This document shows, in pieces, positions 16,663-26,803 of a stretch of DNA of 64,000 nucleotides. Origin of the DNA: Haemophilus sp. HMSC068C11 (GTDB lineage Bacteria; Pseudomonadota; Gammaproteobacteria; Enterobacterales; Pasteurellaceae); the NCBI RefSeq assembly GCF_001815355.1, contig NZ_KV820360.1:277527-341526 (forward strand). Direction: 5' to 3'. Positions within the stretch are counted from its first letter, which is position 1; each line of letters opens with the position of its first letter. A program made the translations under genes and the position numbers. The notes below the pieces were generated by a model, which did no database searches, had not been told where the DNA came from, and saw nothing but the letters and a program-made list of their open reading frames with translations.

Positions 16663-18330
16663 TTACATTTTAGGAATATCAACGCCAGATGAAAGCACGT
16701 CTTGAATATCCGATTTTAAGACATCTGCTTTTGGACCATAAATCGCTTGGATACCAGAGCCTTTCACAATAAAGCCCATTGCACCTGCTTGTTTCCAACT
16801 TGCTTCATCACCCACTAACTCTGGATTATGTACGGTGATACGTAAACGTGTCATACAAGCATCAACATCTGCAATGTTATTACGTCCACCAAGCAAGTTG
16901 ATGATTTGGATAACTTGCGTACTAGCATTCGCCACTTTTGGCTCATTGCTAGGAGCTTCATCTGAAGAACCTTTTGCATCATAGTTACCATTACGGCCCG
17001 CTGTGGCAAGGTTAAATTTCTTAATCATAAAGTTCGCGATAAAGAACATAGCCACTGCAAAGAGGATCGATACCCAAATAAAGTTGATTACATCCATACC
17101 AATACCAGCTTTAATCGCCATCGGTGTACGCGTTAAGAACTCAATGTTACCGAATGAATGCACGCGTAAGTCCACAATATCTGCCATGGCGAAAGCACAA
17201 CCTTGTACTAAAGCATAAACAATATAAAGCGGTAATGCGACAAACATAAACATATATTCAATTGGTTCAGTTACGCCTGTTAAGAACACCGCAAGTGCTG
17301 ATGAAAGGAAAATACCTTTATAGAGTTTTTTCTTGTCTTCATCTACGTTGATATACATCGCAAGTGTCAAGCCCATTAGGATACCGGTTGAACCAATCAT
17401 TTGCCCTACTTTGAAGCGAGCAGGTGTTACGGTTGAAAGAAGTTCATTATATTGCGTTAAATTACCTGCATCTTTAAGGTTAATTAAGTCAGTCACCCAT
17501 GCGAGCCAAAGTGGATCTTGACCAAAGACCTGTTTACCTTGTTGCGCACCGGTTAAGAATTCATAAGTACCGCCTAATGAAGTGTAGTTCATTGGGATGG
17601 TCAACATATGGTGTAAACCAAATGGAAGTAAAAGACGCTCTAAAGTACCGTAAACAAATGGTGCTAAAATCGGTGCTGAACTTTGTGAGTTGGCAATCCA
17701 TTGACCGAAATGGTTAATGCCGGTTTGAACTAAAGGCCAGAATAATGATAGGAAAATCGCCACTAATACAGAACGATAAATGACGACGAAAGGAACGAAA
17801 CGTTTACCATTAAAGAAAGTGAGTACTTCAGGTAATTTACGGAAATTGTAGTAGCGATTGAAGGTTGTTGCACCCACAAAACCTGCGATAATACCGACAA
17901 ATACCCCCATATTTAGCGCAGGTTGTCCAAGCACATTCACAAAGTAATTCGCCACAGGAATTTCTCCTGTAAATACAGTACTTACATGAGCATTTGGATC
18001 CGCTAACATTTCAATCTTCACGCCGAAAAAGTTACCGGTGATTAAGTTAATTAAAATGAAAGCAAGACCCGCTGCAAATGCTCCACCCGCACGCTCATTT
18101 GCCCAGCTACCACCAATCGCTAAAGCAAATAATAGATGAAGGTTACCGATAATCCCCCAACCAATTTGGGCGATAATATTTCCGACACGTGCTAGCCATT
18201 CAGCATCACTAATTAAAGGCAGCGAGTTACCAATACTCACCATTAAACCCGCGGCTGGCATCACGGCAATCACAACCATTAGGCACTTACCGAATTTTTG
18301 CCAAAATTCAAAACTGAGCATTTTTTTCAT
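16663..18330 (-). CDS. PTS maltose/glucose-type transporter, IICB
   Basis: 555 residues in the order IIC-IIB. The IIC part (residues 1-430) has about ten membrane segments with the glucose-superfamily blocks GIIGNLHLLFALAIGGSWA, ERLLLPFGLHHMLTIPMNY and FLTGVTEPIEYMFMF. The IIB part (about 475-555) carries the phosphorylation Cys in ADVDACMTRLRITV. No IIA domain is present, so Crr would donate phosphate. The sequence strongly resembles MalT/MalX-type transporters of streptococci and enterococci as I remember them, which take up maltose as maltose 6'-phosphate. It is last in a three-gene operon with a sugar hydrolase/phosphorylase fusion; glucose or trehalose are alternative substrates. Confidence 0.88.
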   Translation of the reverse strand: MKKMLSFEFWQKFGKCLMVVIAVMPAAGLMVSIGNSLPLISDAEWLARVGNIIAQIGWGIIGNLHLLFALAIGGSWANERAGGAFAAGLAFILINLITGNFFGVKIEMLADPNAHVSTVFTGEIPVANYFVNVLGQPALNMGVFVGIIAGFVGATTFNRYYNFRKLPEVLTFFNGKRFVPFVVIYRSVLVAIFLSLFWPLVQTGINHFGQWIANSQSSAPILAPFVYGTLERLLLPFGLHHMLTIPMNYTSLGGTYEFLTGAQQGKQVFGQDPLWLAWVTDLINLKDAGNLTQYNELLSTVTPARFKVGQMIGSTGILMGLTLAMYINVDEDKKKLYKGIFLSSALAVFLTGVTEPIEYMFMFVALPLYIVYALVQGCAFAMADIVDLRVHSFGNIEFLTRTPMAIKAGIGMDVINFIWVSILFAVAMFFIANFMIKKFNLATAGRNGNYDAKGSSDEAPSNEPKVANASTQVIQIINLLGGRNNIADVDACMTRLRITVHNPELVGDEASWKQAGAMGFIVKGSGIQAIYGPKADVLKSDIQDVLSSGVDIPKM

Positions 18331-18340
18331 ATTGATTCTC

Positions 18341-19132
18341 CTACAAGATGAGAGCTACTTCTACGCCAAAATGGTCGGAAACAATCGGTTTATTTTTTCC
18401 ATTAAAAATAACCTGACTGGATAAAACCCTTTTTGCTTGGTTTAAAAAAATATAATCTAATCGCTTTTCTTGACTATGACCTTTCCAGCCGTCAATCGCT
18501 TTTTCCACAGTGATACCGCTATCCTTCTGCTCAGCCATTTCAAATGTATCAAATAAGCCTAAGGATTTAATTTGCTGGTAAGCTTGATGATCACTTATTG
18601 CATCAGTATTGAAATCGCCCATCAAGATTTTAAGATTCGCACTTTGACTCCGCTCTACAATATAACGAACATTATCGAGTTGGTTTTCCCCATCACAATT
18701 TGGCAAATTGATATGGCAAGAATAACATTCAATTAACTGACCGTGATATTCCACCGTCAAACCAATAATTTTACGCGAAAGAATTGAGTCAAGACGTTGG
18801 TGTTGGCTACAATAAAATGCATCAACATCATAAACAGGTAAACGCGTTAGAAACGCAATACCTTCATCATATTTATCATAACCAATATGCGAATTGCTCC
18901 AAAAAAGCGAATATTTTTGTGCAACGCGTTGATTGATTTTATTTAACAGAATGACACCATAGTTATCTTGCTTTAACGTTGGCGAAATAGCAGGAGCAGA
19001 CATCAATTGATTAACCTCTTGTAAGGCAATGATGTCATAACCCTTTTCCACAATAGTCTCAGCAAGAATCTCTATTTTTTCCGCTTGGTTAGCTTCTAAC
19101 CAAGCGTGTACATTCAGGGTAAGTAGTTTCAT
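18341..19132 (-). CDS. EEP-family hydrolase, candidate maltose 6'-phosphate phosphatase
   Basis: 263 residues of the endonuclease/exonuclease/phosphatase superfamily with all core motifs: LTLNVHAW (Asn), ALQEVNQ (metal Glu), CHINLPN, LMGDFNTDA (Asp, Asn), LDYIFLN and VSDHFGVEV (Asp-His). It has no signal peptide, so it is cytoplasmic. It starts 9 bases after the MalQ::GlgP stop and ends 10 bases before the PTS gene. In Enterococcus faecalis the gene beside malT encodes MapP, a phosphatase that converts maltose 6'-phosphate to maltose, of this superfamily as I recall. By context that is the best hypothesis; a nuclease role is possible but fits the operon poorly. Confidence 0.8.
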   Translation of the reverse strand: MKLLTLNVHAWLEANQAEKIEILAETIVEKGYDIIALQEVNQLMSAPAISPTLKQDNYGVILLNKINQRVAQKYSLFWSNSHIGYDKYDEGIAFLTRLPVYDVDAFYCSQHQRLDSILSRKIIGLTVEYHGQLIECYSCHINLPNCDGENQLDNVRYIVERSQSANLKILMGDFNTDAISDHQAYQQIKSLGLFDTFEMAEQKDSGITVEKAIDGWKGHSQEKRLDYIFLNQAKRVLSSQVIFNGKNKPIVSDHFGVEVALIL

Positions 19133-19141
19133 TGCTTCCCC

Positions 19142-22100
19142 TTAGCCCTCACTATGCCAAATGTCTGCATTATATTGAGCAATCGTGCGGTCTGATGAGA
19201 AGAACCCTGCTTTGGCGATATTGTGAACCACTTTCTCATTCCAACTATCTTGATCTTCATAATCGGCTAAGATTTGTTCTTTCGCATCAACATAAGCATT
19301 AAAGTCAATTAACGTCATAAACCAGTCTTTATTCAATAATTCGTTATAAAGACGTTCTAAACGTGTTTTATTGCCTAATTTCACCACGGCAGGATTTAGA
19401 ATAAAATCGACCGCTCTTTTAATATCCTTGTCGTTTTCATAATACTCTTTTGAAACATAACCTGCTGTTTCATAAAGTTTAATAATGCTTTCTGAATCTT
19501 TACCGAATGTATAGATATTTTCAGCACCAGCTAATTCTGCAATTTCAACATTAGCCCCATCCATTGTGCCTAAGGTTAATGCACCATTGAGCATAAATTT
19601 CATATTCCCTGTACCGGAAGCTTCTTTAGAGGCAAGTGAAATTTGTTCTGAAATATCCGTTGCTGGAATGAGTTTTTCCGCCACACTCACATTATAGTTT
19701 TCAACTAAATGCACGTTTAAATACTTGTTCACTTCAGGATCATTATTGATTAACTCAGATAAACAAAGAATTAAGTGAATAATATCCTGTGCAATAATAT
19801 AAGCAGGTGCCGCTTTTCCTCCAAAAATCACGGTAATTTTACGTTTTGGTAATTTACCTGCTTTAATTTCTAAGTATTTATGAATCACATAAAGTGCATT
19901 CATTTGTTGGCGTTTATATTCATGGAAACGCTTAATTTGCGTATCAATAATTGAGTTTTCATCTAACTCAATACCTTTATTTTCTTTAAGGTACGCTTTT
20001 AGCGCTAATTTGTTTTCAAACTTAATTTTCGCTAATTGTTGATGAACCTTTTTGTCATCTTTAAAGGCTAACAATTTCTCTAATTTCGTTGCATCATGCA
20101 AATACTCATCACCAATCAATTCTTTAATGTAAGCCGCTAATGCTTGGTTAGAAAACTCTAACCAACGACGGAAGGTAATGCCGTTTGTCTTATTATTGAA
20201 TTTTTCAGGATACAAAGCATAGAACGCTTTAAGTTCTGAATTTTTCAAAATCTCCGTATGTAACGCGGCAACACCATTCACAGAATTTGAAAAGTGAATA
20301 TCCATATGTGCCATATGCACACGTTTTTGTTTATCAATAATTTGTACGGCAGGATCTTTATATTCTGCACGCACTAATTTATCTAATTTTTTAATGATCA
20401 CCACCAAATGCGGCACGACTTCATCTAGATAATCGAGTGGCCATTTTTCTAGCGCTTCAGCCAAAATCGTATGGTTGGTATAGCCCACCATATTACGTAC
20501 GATTTCAACCGCTTCTGCAAATTTAATCTGATGTTTTTCCGTTAATAAGCGAATTAATTCAGGAATCACCATTGAAGGGTGAGTATCGTTGATCTGAACA
20601 TACGCATAATCGGCTAAATCATGTAAATTACTGCCACGCGCAATTGCTTCATCAATTAATAATTGTGCAGCATTTGATACCATGAAATATTGTTGATAAA
20701 TACGTAATAATTCCCCATTTTTATCTGAATCATCTGGGTAAAGGAATAAAGTCAGATTTTCTTCAATCGCAGTTTTATCAAACTCAATACCTTTTTTAAT
20801 CAATTTAGGATTTACTGATTTAATATCAAATAAATTGAGATAGTTTTTCGTGTCTTTCTTATAACCTAGAATATCAATACGATCTAATTTAGAAGTTAAC
20901 GTAAATTTCTTAAATGGCACCTCATAGCTAATATCCGTTGGAATTAACCAAGAATTATCTTTAATCCAATCATTAGGCTCGGCATGTTGTTCATTCTTTT
21001 TAAAGACTTGTTTGAATAAACCATAATGATAATTTAAACCTACCCCCTCAGCATTTAAGCCAAGCGTAGACATTGAATCAATAAAACAAGAAGCCAAACG
21101 ACCTAACCCACCATTTCCTAAAGACGGTTCTGGCTCAATATCTTCAATATGGCTTAATGATTTACCCACACTTTCTAATTCCCCTTTAATATCTTGATAC
21201 ACACCAAGGTTAATGAGATTATTAGAAAGTAATTTACCGATTAAAAACTCTGCTGAGATATAGTAAACCTTACGTTTACCCGTGTTTTTAGGTTTATCTG
21301 CAGCAAGTGCTTTTACGTAATTTAATAATTGAATATAGGTTTCTTTATCACTTAATTGATCAAGCGATTTATTGGTTTCGTTTTTTACAAATGTACTAAA
21401 TTTAATCATTGGATTTTCCTGATTAGCACGTTGATATAACGTGGTCATTTTGGCTAAAAAGTCTTTTTTATCTTTCGTTAAATCTGATTGCTGCATTCTC
21501 CATTGCCAGTTTCCACCAATTGTTGAAGGAACATTCATTCTTGAACTCGCAGGCAAATCTAAAACATCTTGCATTGTGGCAATCGCCGTATTGCTAACCG
21601 TTGCAAAGAGCTGACGAATCATCGCCTGACAAATCGACTCATCCTCACTACGATGCGTATAATCATTAATATATTGTTGCTGTTGTTCGGTAAGTCCGTT
21701 ATACCAACCATTAGTCACATCGTTATCATGTGTACCGGTATAAACAATGGAATGTGGGATGCAATAATGCGGACTATCTAAGCTTTTTCCGCTGACATCT
21801 TCAAAACCAAATTGTAGGATCTTCATGCCTGGGTAATTACAATCTGCAAGCAATTTTCTGGCTTTATCATCAATATTACCTAAATCTTCGGCAATAATCG
21901 GTAAGTCACCCAATTGCTCTTTAACAGCTTTGAATAAATCATAGCCGGGACCTGGCTGCCAACTACCATATTTAGCAATATCTGCTTTTCCATCTACCTG
22001 CCAATAATCAGAGAAACCTTTGAAATGGTCGATACGAAGTACATCATAAATCTTGAAGCTTTCTTCAATACGATGAATCCACCACGCATAGCCTTGTTTT

Positions 22101-22915
22101 TTATGCTCTTCCCAATCGTAAAGCGGATTGCCCCAAAGTTGCCCAGTTGCACTGAACTGATCGGCAGGAACCCCCGCGACAAAAAGCGGATTACGTTCTT
22201 TATCTAATTGGAAGAGTTCAGGTTTTGTCCAAACTTCCACGCTATCTGCAGCCACGTAAATCGGCATATCACCGATGATCTGAATGCCTTTTTGATTTGC
22301 GTAATTTTTTAATTCAGTCCATTGTTTGAAGAAGAAATATTGCGTCACTTTAAAGTACTGAATTTGCTCCGCTAACATGGTGCGATATTTTTCCAATGCA
22401 CTTGGATCTCGAGCCACAGCTTTTTTATCATCCCATTTTTGCAATGCTTGATTGCCAAAATGCCCTTTAATTGCCATAAACTCAGCAAAATCATCCAACC
22501 ATAAACGATTGCTTTTCTCGAAGTGTTTGAAATCAGCTTGGAATGATTGATTCTCTAAAAAATTTTTCACGGCTATTTCTAAAATCGGACGGCGCGCATA
22601 GAAGACGCGCTCATAATCCACGCTAGTTGGATCATCACCAAAATTGACTGATGCATAATCAGCTTCTTTCAACAAGCCCATTTGGGTTAATAAATCAAAA
22701 TCAATAAGATGAGTATTACCTGCAACCGCAGAGAAAGATTGATAAGGAGAATCACCATAACTGGTGGTAGTGAGTGGAAGAATTTGCCAATAAGTTTGTT
22801 TGGTTTCAACTAAAAAATCGACAAAATCATAAGCCGATTGCCCAAAGCTACCAATTCCGAATGCATTTGGTAGCGAGGTAATGTGCATAAGAACACCACT
22901 TGAACGAGTAAGCAT
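19142..22915 (-). CDS. Fused 4-alpha-glucanotransferase / glycogen-maltodextrin phosphorylase
   Basis: One open frame of 1257 residues. Residues 1-495 are a compact MalQ (family GH77) with [16 protein letters not shown], the nucleophile Asp in [10 protein letters not shown], the acid/base Glu in IIAEDLG and the third Asp in [14 protein letters not shown]. Residues 500-1257 are a short Gram-positive-type GlgP (GT35) with [19 protein letters not shown] and the PLP-lysine block [20 protein letters not shown], complete to the C-terminus. The GlgP half starts where free phosphorylases start, around PMIKFSTFV. Together they would turn maltose into glucose and longer glucans and then glucose 1-phosphate. 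The GlgP half looks very close to streptococcal enzymes from memory. First gene of its operon. Confidence 0.93.
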   Translation of the reverse strand: MLTRSSGVLMHITSLPNAFGIGSFGQSAYDFVDFLVETKQTYWQILPLTTTSYGDSPYQSFSAVAGNTHLIDFDLLTQMGLLKEADYASVNFGDDPTSVDYERVFYARRPILEIAVKNFLENQSFQADFKHFEKSNRLWLDDFAEFMAIKGHFGNQALQKWDDKKAVARDPSALEKYRTMLAEQIQYFKVTQYFFFKQWTELKNYANQKGIQIIGDMPIYVAADSVEVWTKPELFQLDKERNPLFVAGVPADQFSATGQLWGNPLYDWEEHKKQGYAWWIHRIEESFKIYDVLRIDHFKGFSDYWQVDGKADIAKYGSWQPGPGYDLFKAVKEQLGDLPIIAEDLGNIDDKARKLLADCNYPGMKILQFGFEDVSGKSLDSPHYCIPHSIVYTGTHDNDVTNGWYNGLTEQQQQYINDYTHRSEDESICQAMIRQLFATVSNTAIATMQDVLDLPASSRMNVPSTIGGNWQWRMQQSDLTKDKKDFLAKMTTLYQRANQENPMIKFSTFVKNETNKSLDQLSDKETYIQLLNYVKALAADKPKNTGKRKVYYISAEFLIGKLLSNNLINLGVYQDIKGELESVGKSLSHIEDIEPEPSLGNGGLGRLASCFIDSMSTLGLNAEGVGLNYHYGLFKQVFKKNEQHAEPNDWIKDNSWLIPTDISYEVPFKKFTLTSKLDRIDILGYKKDTKNYLNLFDIKSVNPKLIKKGIEFDKTAIEENLTLFLYPDDSDKNGELLRIYQQYFMVSNAAQLLIDEAIARGSNLHDLADYAYVQINDTHPSMVIPELIRLLTEKHQIKFAEAVEIVRNMVGYTNHTILAEALEKWPLDYLDEVVPHLVVIIKKLDKLVRAEYKDPAVQIIDKQKRVHMAHMDIHFSNSVNGVAALHTEILKNSELKAFYALYPEKFNNKTNGITFRRWLEFSNQALAAYIKELIGDEYLHDATKLEKLLAFKDDKKVHQQLAKIKFENKLALKAYLKENKGIELDENSIIDTQIKRFHEYKRQQMNALYVIHKYLEIKAGKLPKRKITVIFGGKAAPAYIIAQDIIHLILCLSELINNDPEVNKYLNVHLVENYNVSVAEKLIPATDISEQISLASKEASGTGNMKFMLNGALTLGTMDGANVEIAELAGAENIYTFGKDSESIIKLYETAGYVSKEYYENDKDIKRAVDFILNPAVVKLGNKTRLERLYNELLNKDWFMTLIDFNAYVDAKEQILADYEDQDSWNEKVVHNIAKAGFFSSDRTIAQYNADIWHSEG

Positions 22916-22980
22916 AATATTTCCTCTAGGAAGTTATCATTTTGGCTCATTCTAACCTAACCGTATTTTTATGCAACAAC

Positions 22981-22992
22981 TTATACGTAAAA
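22981..22992. promoter_or_regulatory. Repressor operator candidate O1
   Basis: TTATACGTAAAA, one half identical to the perfect palindrome at 23033-23044, in the gap between the fusion gene and the divergent GntR regulator. A weaker relative, TTTTCGTAAAA, lies at about 23003-23013. Likely bound by the adjacent TreR-like protein. Confidence 0.55.
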
Positions 22993-23014
22993 GTTTAGAA
23001 CATTTTCGTAAAAG

Positions 23015-23030
23015 AGTGACTAATATCACA
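23015..23030. promoter_or_regulatory. CRP site in the maltose-PTS control region
   Basis: AGTGA, six bases (CTAATA), TCACA: nine of ten consensus positions of TGTGA-N6-TCACA. It lies between the two operator candidates, suggesting cAMP-CRP activation. Confidence 0.65.
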
Positions 23031-23032
23031 TT

Positions 23033-23044
23033 TTATACGTATAA
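23033..23044. promoter_or_regulatory. Repressor operator candidate O2
   Basis: TTATACGTATAA is a perfect 12-base palindrome 67-78 bases before the regulator start. Its centre is 52 bases from that of O1, about five helical turns, compatible with cooperative or loop binding. Confidence 0.6.
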
Positions 23045-23110
23045 CATTTATGATTTTATGATATGCTATGACGACACCTATGGAACCAACGATAGATAAA
23101 AGGATTAAAA

Positions 23111-23824
23111 ATGAGCAAGTATAAGCAGGTCTATAATGAGATAAAGACCCAAATTAACAATGGTAATTTAGCGCCATTGCAAGAGCTTCCGAGTGAAAAT
23201 GAACTCATGCAAAGCTATGGTTTTTCTAAAGATACTATTCGAAAAGCGCTTTCTTTACTTGAAATCGATGGTTATATTCAAAAGCAACAAGGCAGAAATT
23301 CGATTGTTTTAAAACATGATTTATCTAAACCACAAATGCTTTCCGAAATTAAAACCGTCAGCGAATTAAATAGTGCCTCAACACATCAAGTAAAAACCAC
23401 ATTAACCAGCTTGTATATTGTGCAAGGTGAAGAAGAGCTGATGCATATTTTTAATGTCGACGATCAGATCGATTTCTACCGTATTGCTCGCCTCCGTGAA
23501 ATTGATGGCGAAGCCGTTGAATATGAGGTTTCTTATTTTGATCGCCGCATCGTGCCTTTTATTAGCCGAGAAATCGCTGAACACTCTATTTATCACTATT
23601 TGGAAAACGAATTAAAATTAAAAATTAGTCACTCACAACGAAAAATTGTCTTTCGCTATGCAAACGAAGAAGAAAAAAAGGCAATTGATCTTGGTGAGTA
23701 TGACATGGTTGTGAATGTGACGAGTACCACTTATTTGGCGGATGGTCGACCGTTTCAATATGGGAGTATTAGCTATCGACCAGATAAAATTGCATTTACA
23801 TCAACAGCAAAACGACATGTCTAG
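23111..23824 (+). CDS. GntR/HutC-family repressor, TreR-like
   Basis: 237 residues. The N-terminal winged helix-turn-helix has LPSENELMQSYGFSKDTIRKAL and DGYIQKQQGRNSIV. The C-terminal UTRA-type sensor domain runs from about residue 85 to 235 and includes FYRIARLREIDGEAVEYEVSYF cut here after its key part, and STTYLADGRPFQYGSISYRPD. Length and domains match Firmicutes trehalose-operon repressors (TreR), which sense a sugar 6-phosphate. No trehalose genes are nearby, so the effector may be maltose 6'-phosphate. It diverges from the fusion gene across a region with two palindromic sites and a CRP site. The ribosome site AAAAGGA is good. Confidence 0.88.
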   Translation: MSKYKQVYNEIKTQINNGNLAPLQELPSENELMQSYGFSKDTIRKALSLLEIDGYIQKQQGRNSIVLKHDLSKPQMLSEIKTVSELNSASTHQVKTTLTSLYIVQGEEELMHIFNVDDQIDFYRIARLREIDGEAVEYEVSYFDRRIVPFISREIAEHSIYHYLENELKLKISHSQRKIVFRYANEEEKKAIDLGEYDMVVNVTSTTYLADGRPFQYGSISYRPDKIAFTSTAKRHV

Positions 23825-23863
23825 TTTTTTTGTAAATGACACGTTGTGATTAAAAATTCATAA

Positions 23864-23895
23864 AAAAAGTGCGGTCATTTTTAACCGCACTTTTT
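23864..23895 (+). terminator. Uptake-signal-pair terminator after the GntR gene
   Basis: AAAAAGTGCGGT and ACCGCACTTTTT form a 12-bp stem made of two facing uptake signals. It also lies at the 3' end of the convergent tehA. It is the first perfect uptake signal seen after 15065. Confidence 0.9.
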
Positions 23896-23902
23896 GTTTA
23901 AA

Positions 23903-24847
23903 CTACTTTAACCAAAATTGTCCTTTTAAGAGCTTTCCTAGCGTCATCAGTACTAAGCCACCAATCATCAAGTTAGCAAAGATAAACGCACCGTTTGCCA
24001 ACCCGCTCAGTACGTTATGGTGCACAAAAGAAACCGCCCCATTTGCTAAAGAAGCTAATCCGAATGAAAAAGACCAAAAACCAATATTTAGCCCTTTTTC
24101 ACTAATCCAAGGGAACAGGCGAATTAAAAATAACATTTGTAAAAAGCCATATCCCCATAAGAGCTTAACGAAAAGATCGATCTCTCCCCCATTAAGCGAT
24201 AAGTAAGCTGACGAGCCCACAAATGCTGGAGCGAGAATGATCCCCATGGTTGGACGAAATTGTGGTTCAATCTGCAACACGCGTAAACGTTGGAATAATA
24301 CCGGTTCATAAATAATCCAAGCGATCATCCCTGCACCTAAGAACAAATAGCCTAAATCTTGATAGCCTAACAAGGCTAATGATGAGGCACTTGTAAAGTT
24401 AGTCGCCACAGAGGGCAAATAAAAAGGTGGCAGTGTCGATTTTTCCTCAAATGTGCCATCTTTCCATAACGCACTAATTCGCACTGAAGCAAACAATAAT
24501 TGCCCAATTGTCCCGATCCAAATTAATCCCTCACCGATGGTAGGAAACCAGCGATACAGAACATCCCCGCTTAACATCGTTGTAATCGGTATTAATGCAA
24601 GAAAAGAAAAACGTATCGGACAACAATATTCATCTCGTACTTCTTGAGAGAAATAAATCATTTTATAAATATAGAGCAAGACGAAAAGTGCCCATACTGA
24701 AACAGACGTTACGCCAATAATATCACTCACATTTCGAGAAAAAGAGAGCGTATCGCCCATATGCAACCAGGCTAAAGATAAAGCGCTTAAACCTAATGGA
24801 ATCGCAAAATACCCTGTTGGTAATGGAAATGGTCGTTTATCAGTCAT
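23903..24847 (-). CDS. tehA: TehA, SLAC1-type anion channel / tellurite resistance protein
   Basis: 314 residues with about ten membrane segments, of the TDT/SLAC1 family. The N-terminus FPLPTGYFAIPLGLSALSLAW, NFTSASSLALLGYQDLGYLF and the segment GLNIGFWSFSFGLASLANG (holding the Phe that plugs the pore in the H. influenzae TehA structure) all match TehA. It passes anions through the inner membrane; tellurite resistance is seen on overexpression. No tehB lies next to it here. It is a single-gene unit. Confidence 0.93.
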   Translation of the reverse strand: MTDKRPFPLPTGYFAIPLGLSALSLAWLHMGDTLSFSRNVSDIIGVTSVSVWALFVLLYIYKMIYFSQEVRDEYCCPIRFSFLALIPITTMLSGDVLYRWFPTIGEGLIWIGTIGQLLFASVRISALWKDGTFEEKSTLPPFYLPSVATNFTSASSLALLGYQDLGYLFLGAGMIAWIIYEPVLFQRLRVLQIEPQFRPTMGIILAPAFVGSSAYLSLNGGEIDLFVKLLWGYGFLQMLFLIRLFPWISEKGLNIGFWSFSFGLASLANGAVSFVHHNVLSGLANGAFIFANLMIGGLVLMTLGKLLKGQFWLK

Positions 24848-24959
24848 TATTATTCTCCTAAAAATTGATACCTTATAAGATTACCTCTAAATGCATGAAT
24901 ATTGATGTGGATTTATCTCAAAGACTAGAATAAAAATCTCATTTCTCTAGATGAAAGAA

Positions 24960-24981
24960 AGGGCTAATAAACATTAGCCCT
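24960..24981 (-). terminator. Terminator after serS
   Basis: AGGGCTAAT and ATTAGCCCT form a 9-bp perfect stem around a 4-base loop, with TTCTTTC following on the minus strand. The rest of the gap 24848-25004 shows no other feature. Confidence 0.75.
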
Positions 24982-25004
24982 AAATTGAATTTATATATTT
25001 TGGA

Positions 25005-26303
<1,299 letters not shown>

Positions 26304-26441
26304 CTATTTTTCATTATGAAACAGATACCTTTATTCTAGCGTGCTTTGAGCAAATAAACCAGTTAAAACCCTGATTTTTCTTTAATTAACCACTTCAAAA
26401 AAGATTCAATTTTGTGACCGCACTTTGCCATAATTTAATTT

Positions 26442-26457
26442 TGTGATCTCTGTCAAA
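26442..26457 (+). promoter_or_regulatory. Possible CRP site before the YdcH-family gene
   Basis: TGTGA, six bases, TCAAA: eight of ten consensus positions. A TATAAT-like box (TATAAT near 26496) follows. The 238-base gap 26295-26533 otherwise holds one uptake signal near 26420. Confidence 0.35.
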
Positions 26458-26533
26458 TTCTGAGAATGAGGCACTAGAAACAGCAAAAAAAAGTTCTATA
26501 ATGAAAATGAACGTTAACCAAGAGGAGTAACCT

Positions 26534-26752
26534 ATGTTTCCTGAATTTCGCGATTTAATTACTAATCTCAAAAACAAAGATGCTTATTTTGATCGCTTGT
26601 TTGAAAAACACAATGTGTTAGATCAAGAGATCAAAAATAAGATTGATAACATAGAACTCGCTACTCATACGGAAATTGAGAACTTGAAAAAAGAAAAATT
26701 ACGGATTAAAGACGAGCTCTATCAATACTTGAAAAAGAAAGCAGCTGAGTAA
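26534..26752 (+). CDS. YdcH-family (DUF465) small protein
   Basis: 72 residues, almost entirely helical and charged, with the family's pattern FPEFRDLITNLKNKDAYFDRLFEKHNVLDQEI near the N-terminus (key residues: DxxF, FDxLxxxHNxLDxEI) and LKKEKLRIKDELYQYLKK at the end. Its biochemical role is not known. It is a real gene: the ribosome site AGAGGAG is well spaced, a TATAAT box lies upstream, and an uptake-signal terminator follows 18 bases after the stop. Confidence 0.88.
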   Translation: MFPEFRDLITNLKNKDAYFDRLFEKHNVLDQEIKNKIDNIELATHTEIENLKKEKLRIKDELYQYLKKKAAE

Positions 26753-26770
26753 TTGGTTTAATGTGAAGAC

Positions 26771-26800
26771 AAAGTGCGGTGAAATTTACCGCACTTTTTT
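26771..26800. terminator. Uptake-signal-pair terminator
   Basis: AAAGTGCGGT and ACCGCACTTT form a 10-bp stem with a 7-base loop and a T run. It lies between the convergent YdcH and DMT genes and may serve both. Confidence 0.88.
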
Positions 26801-26803
26801 GTT

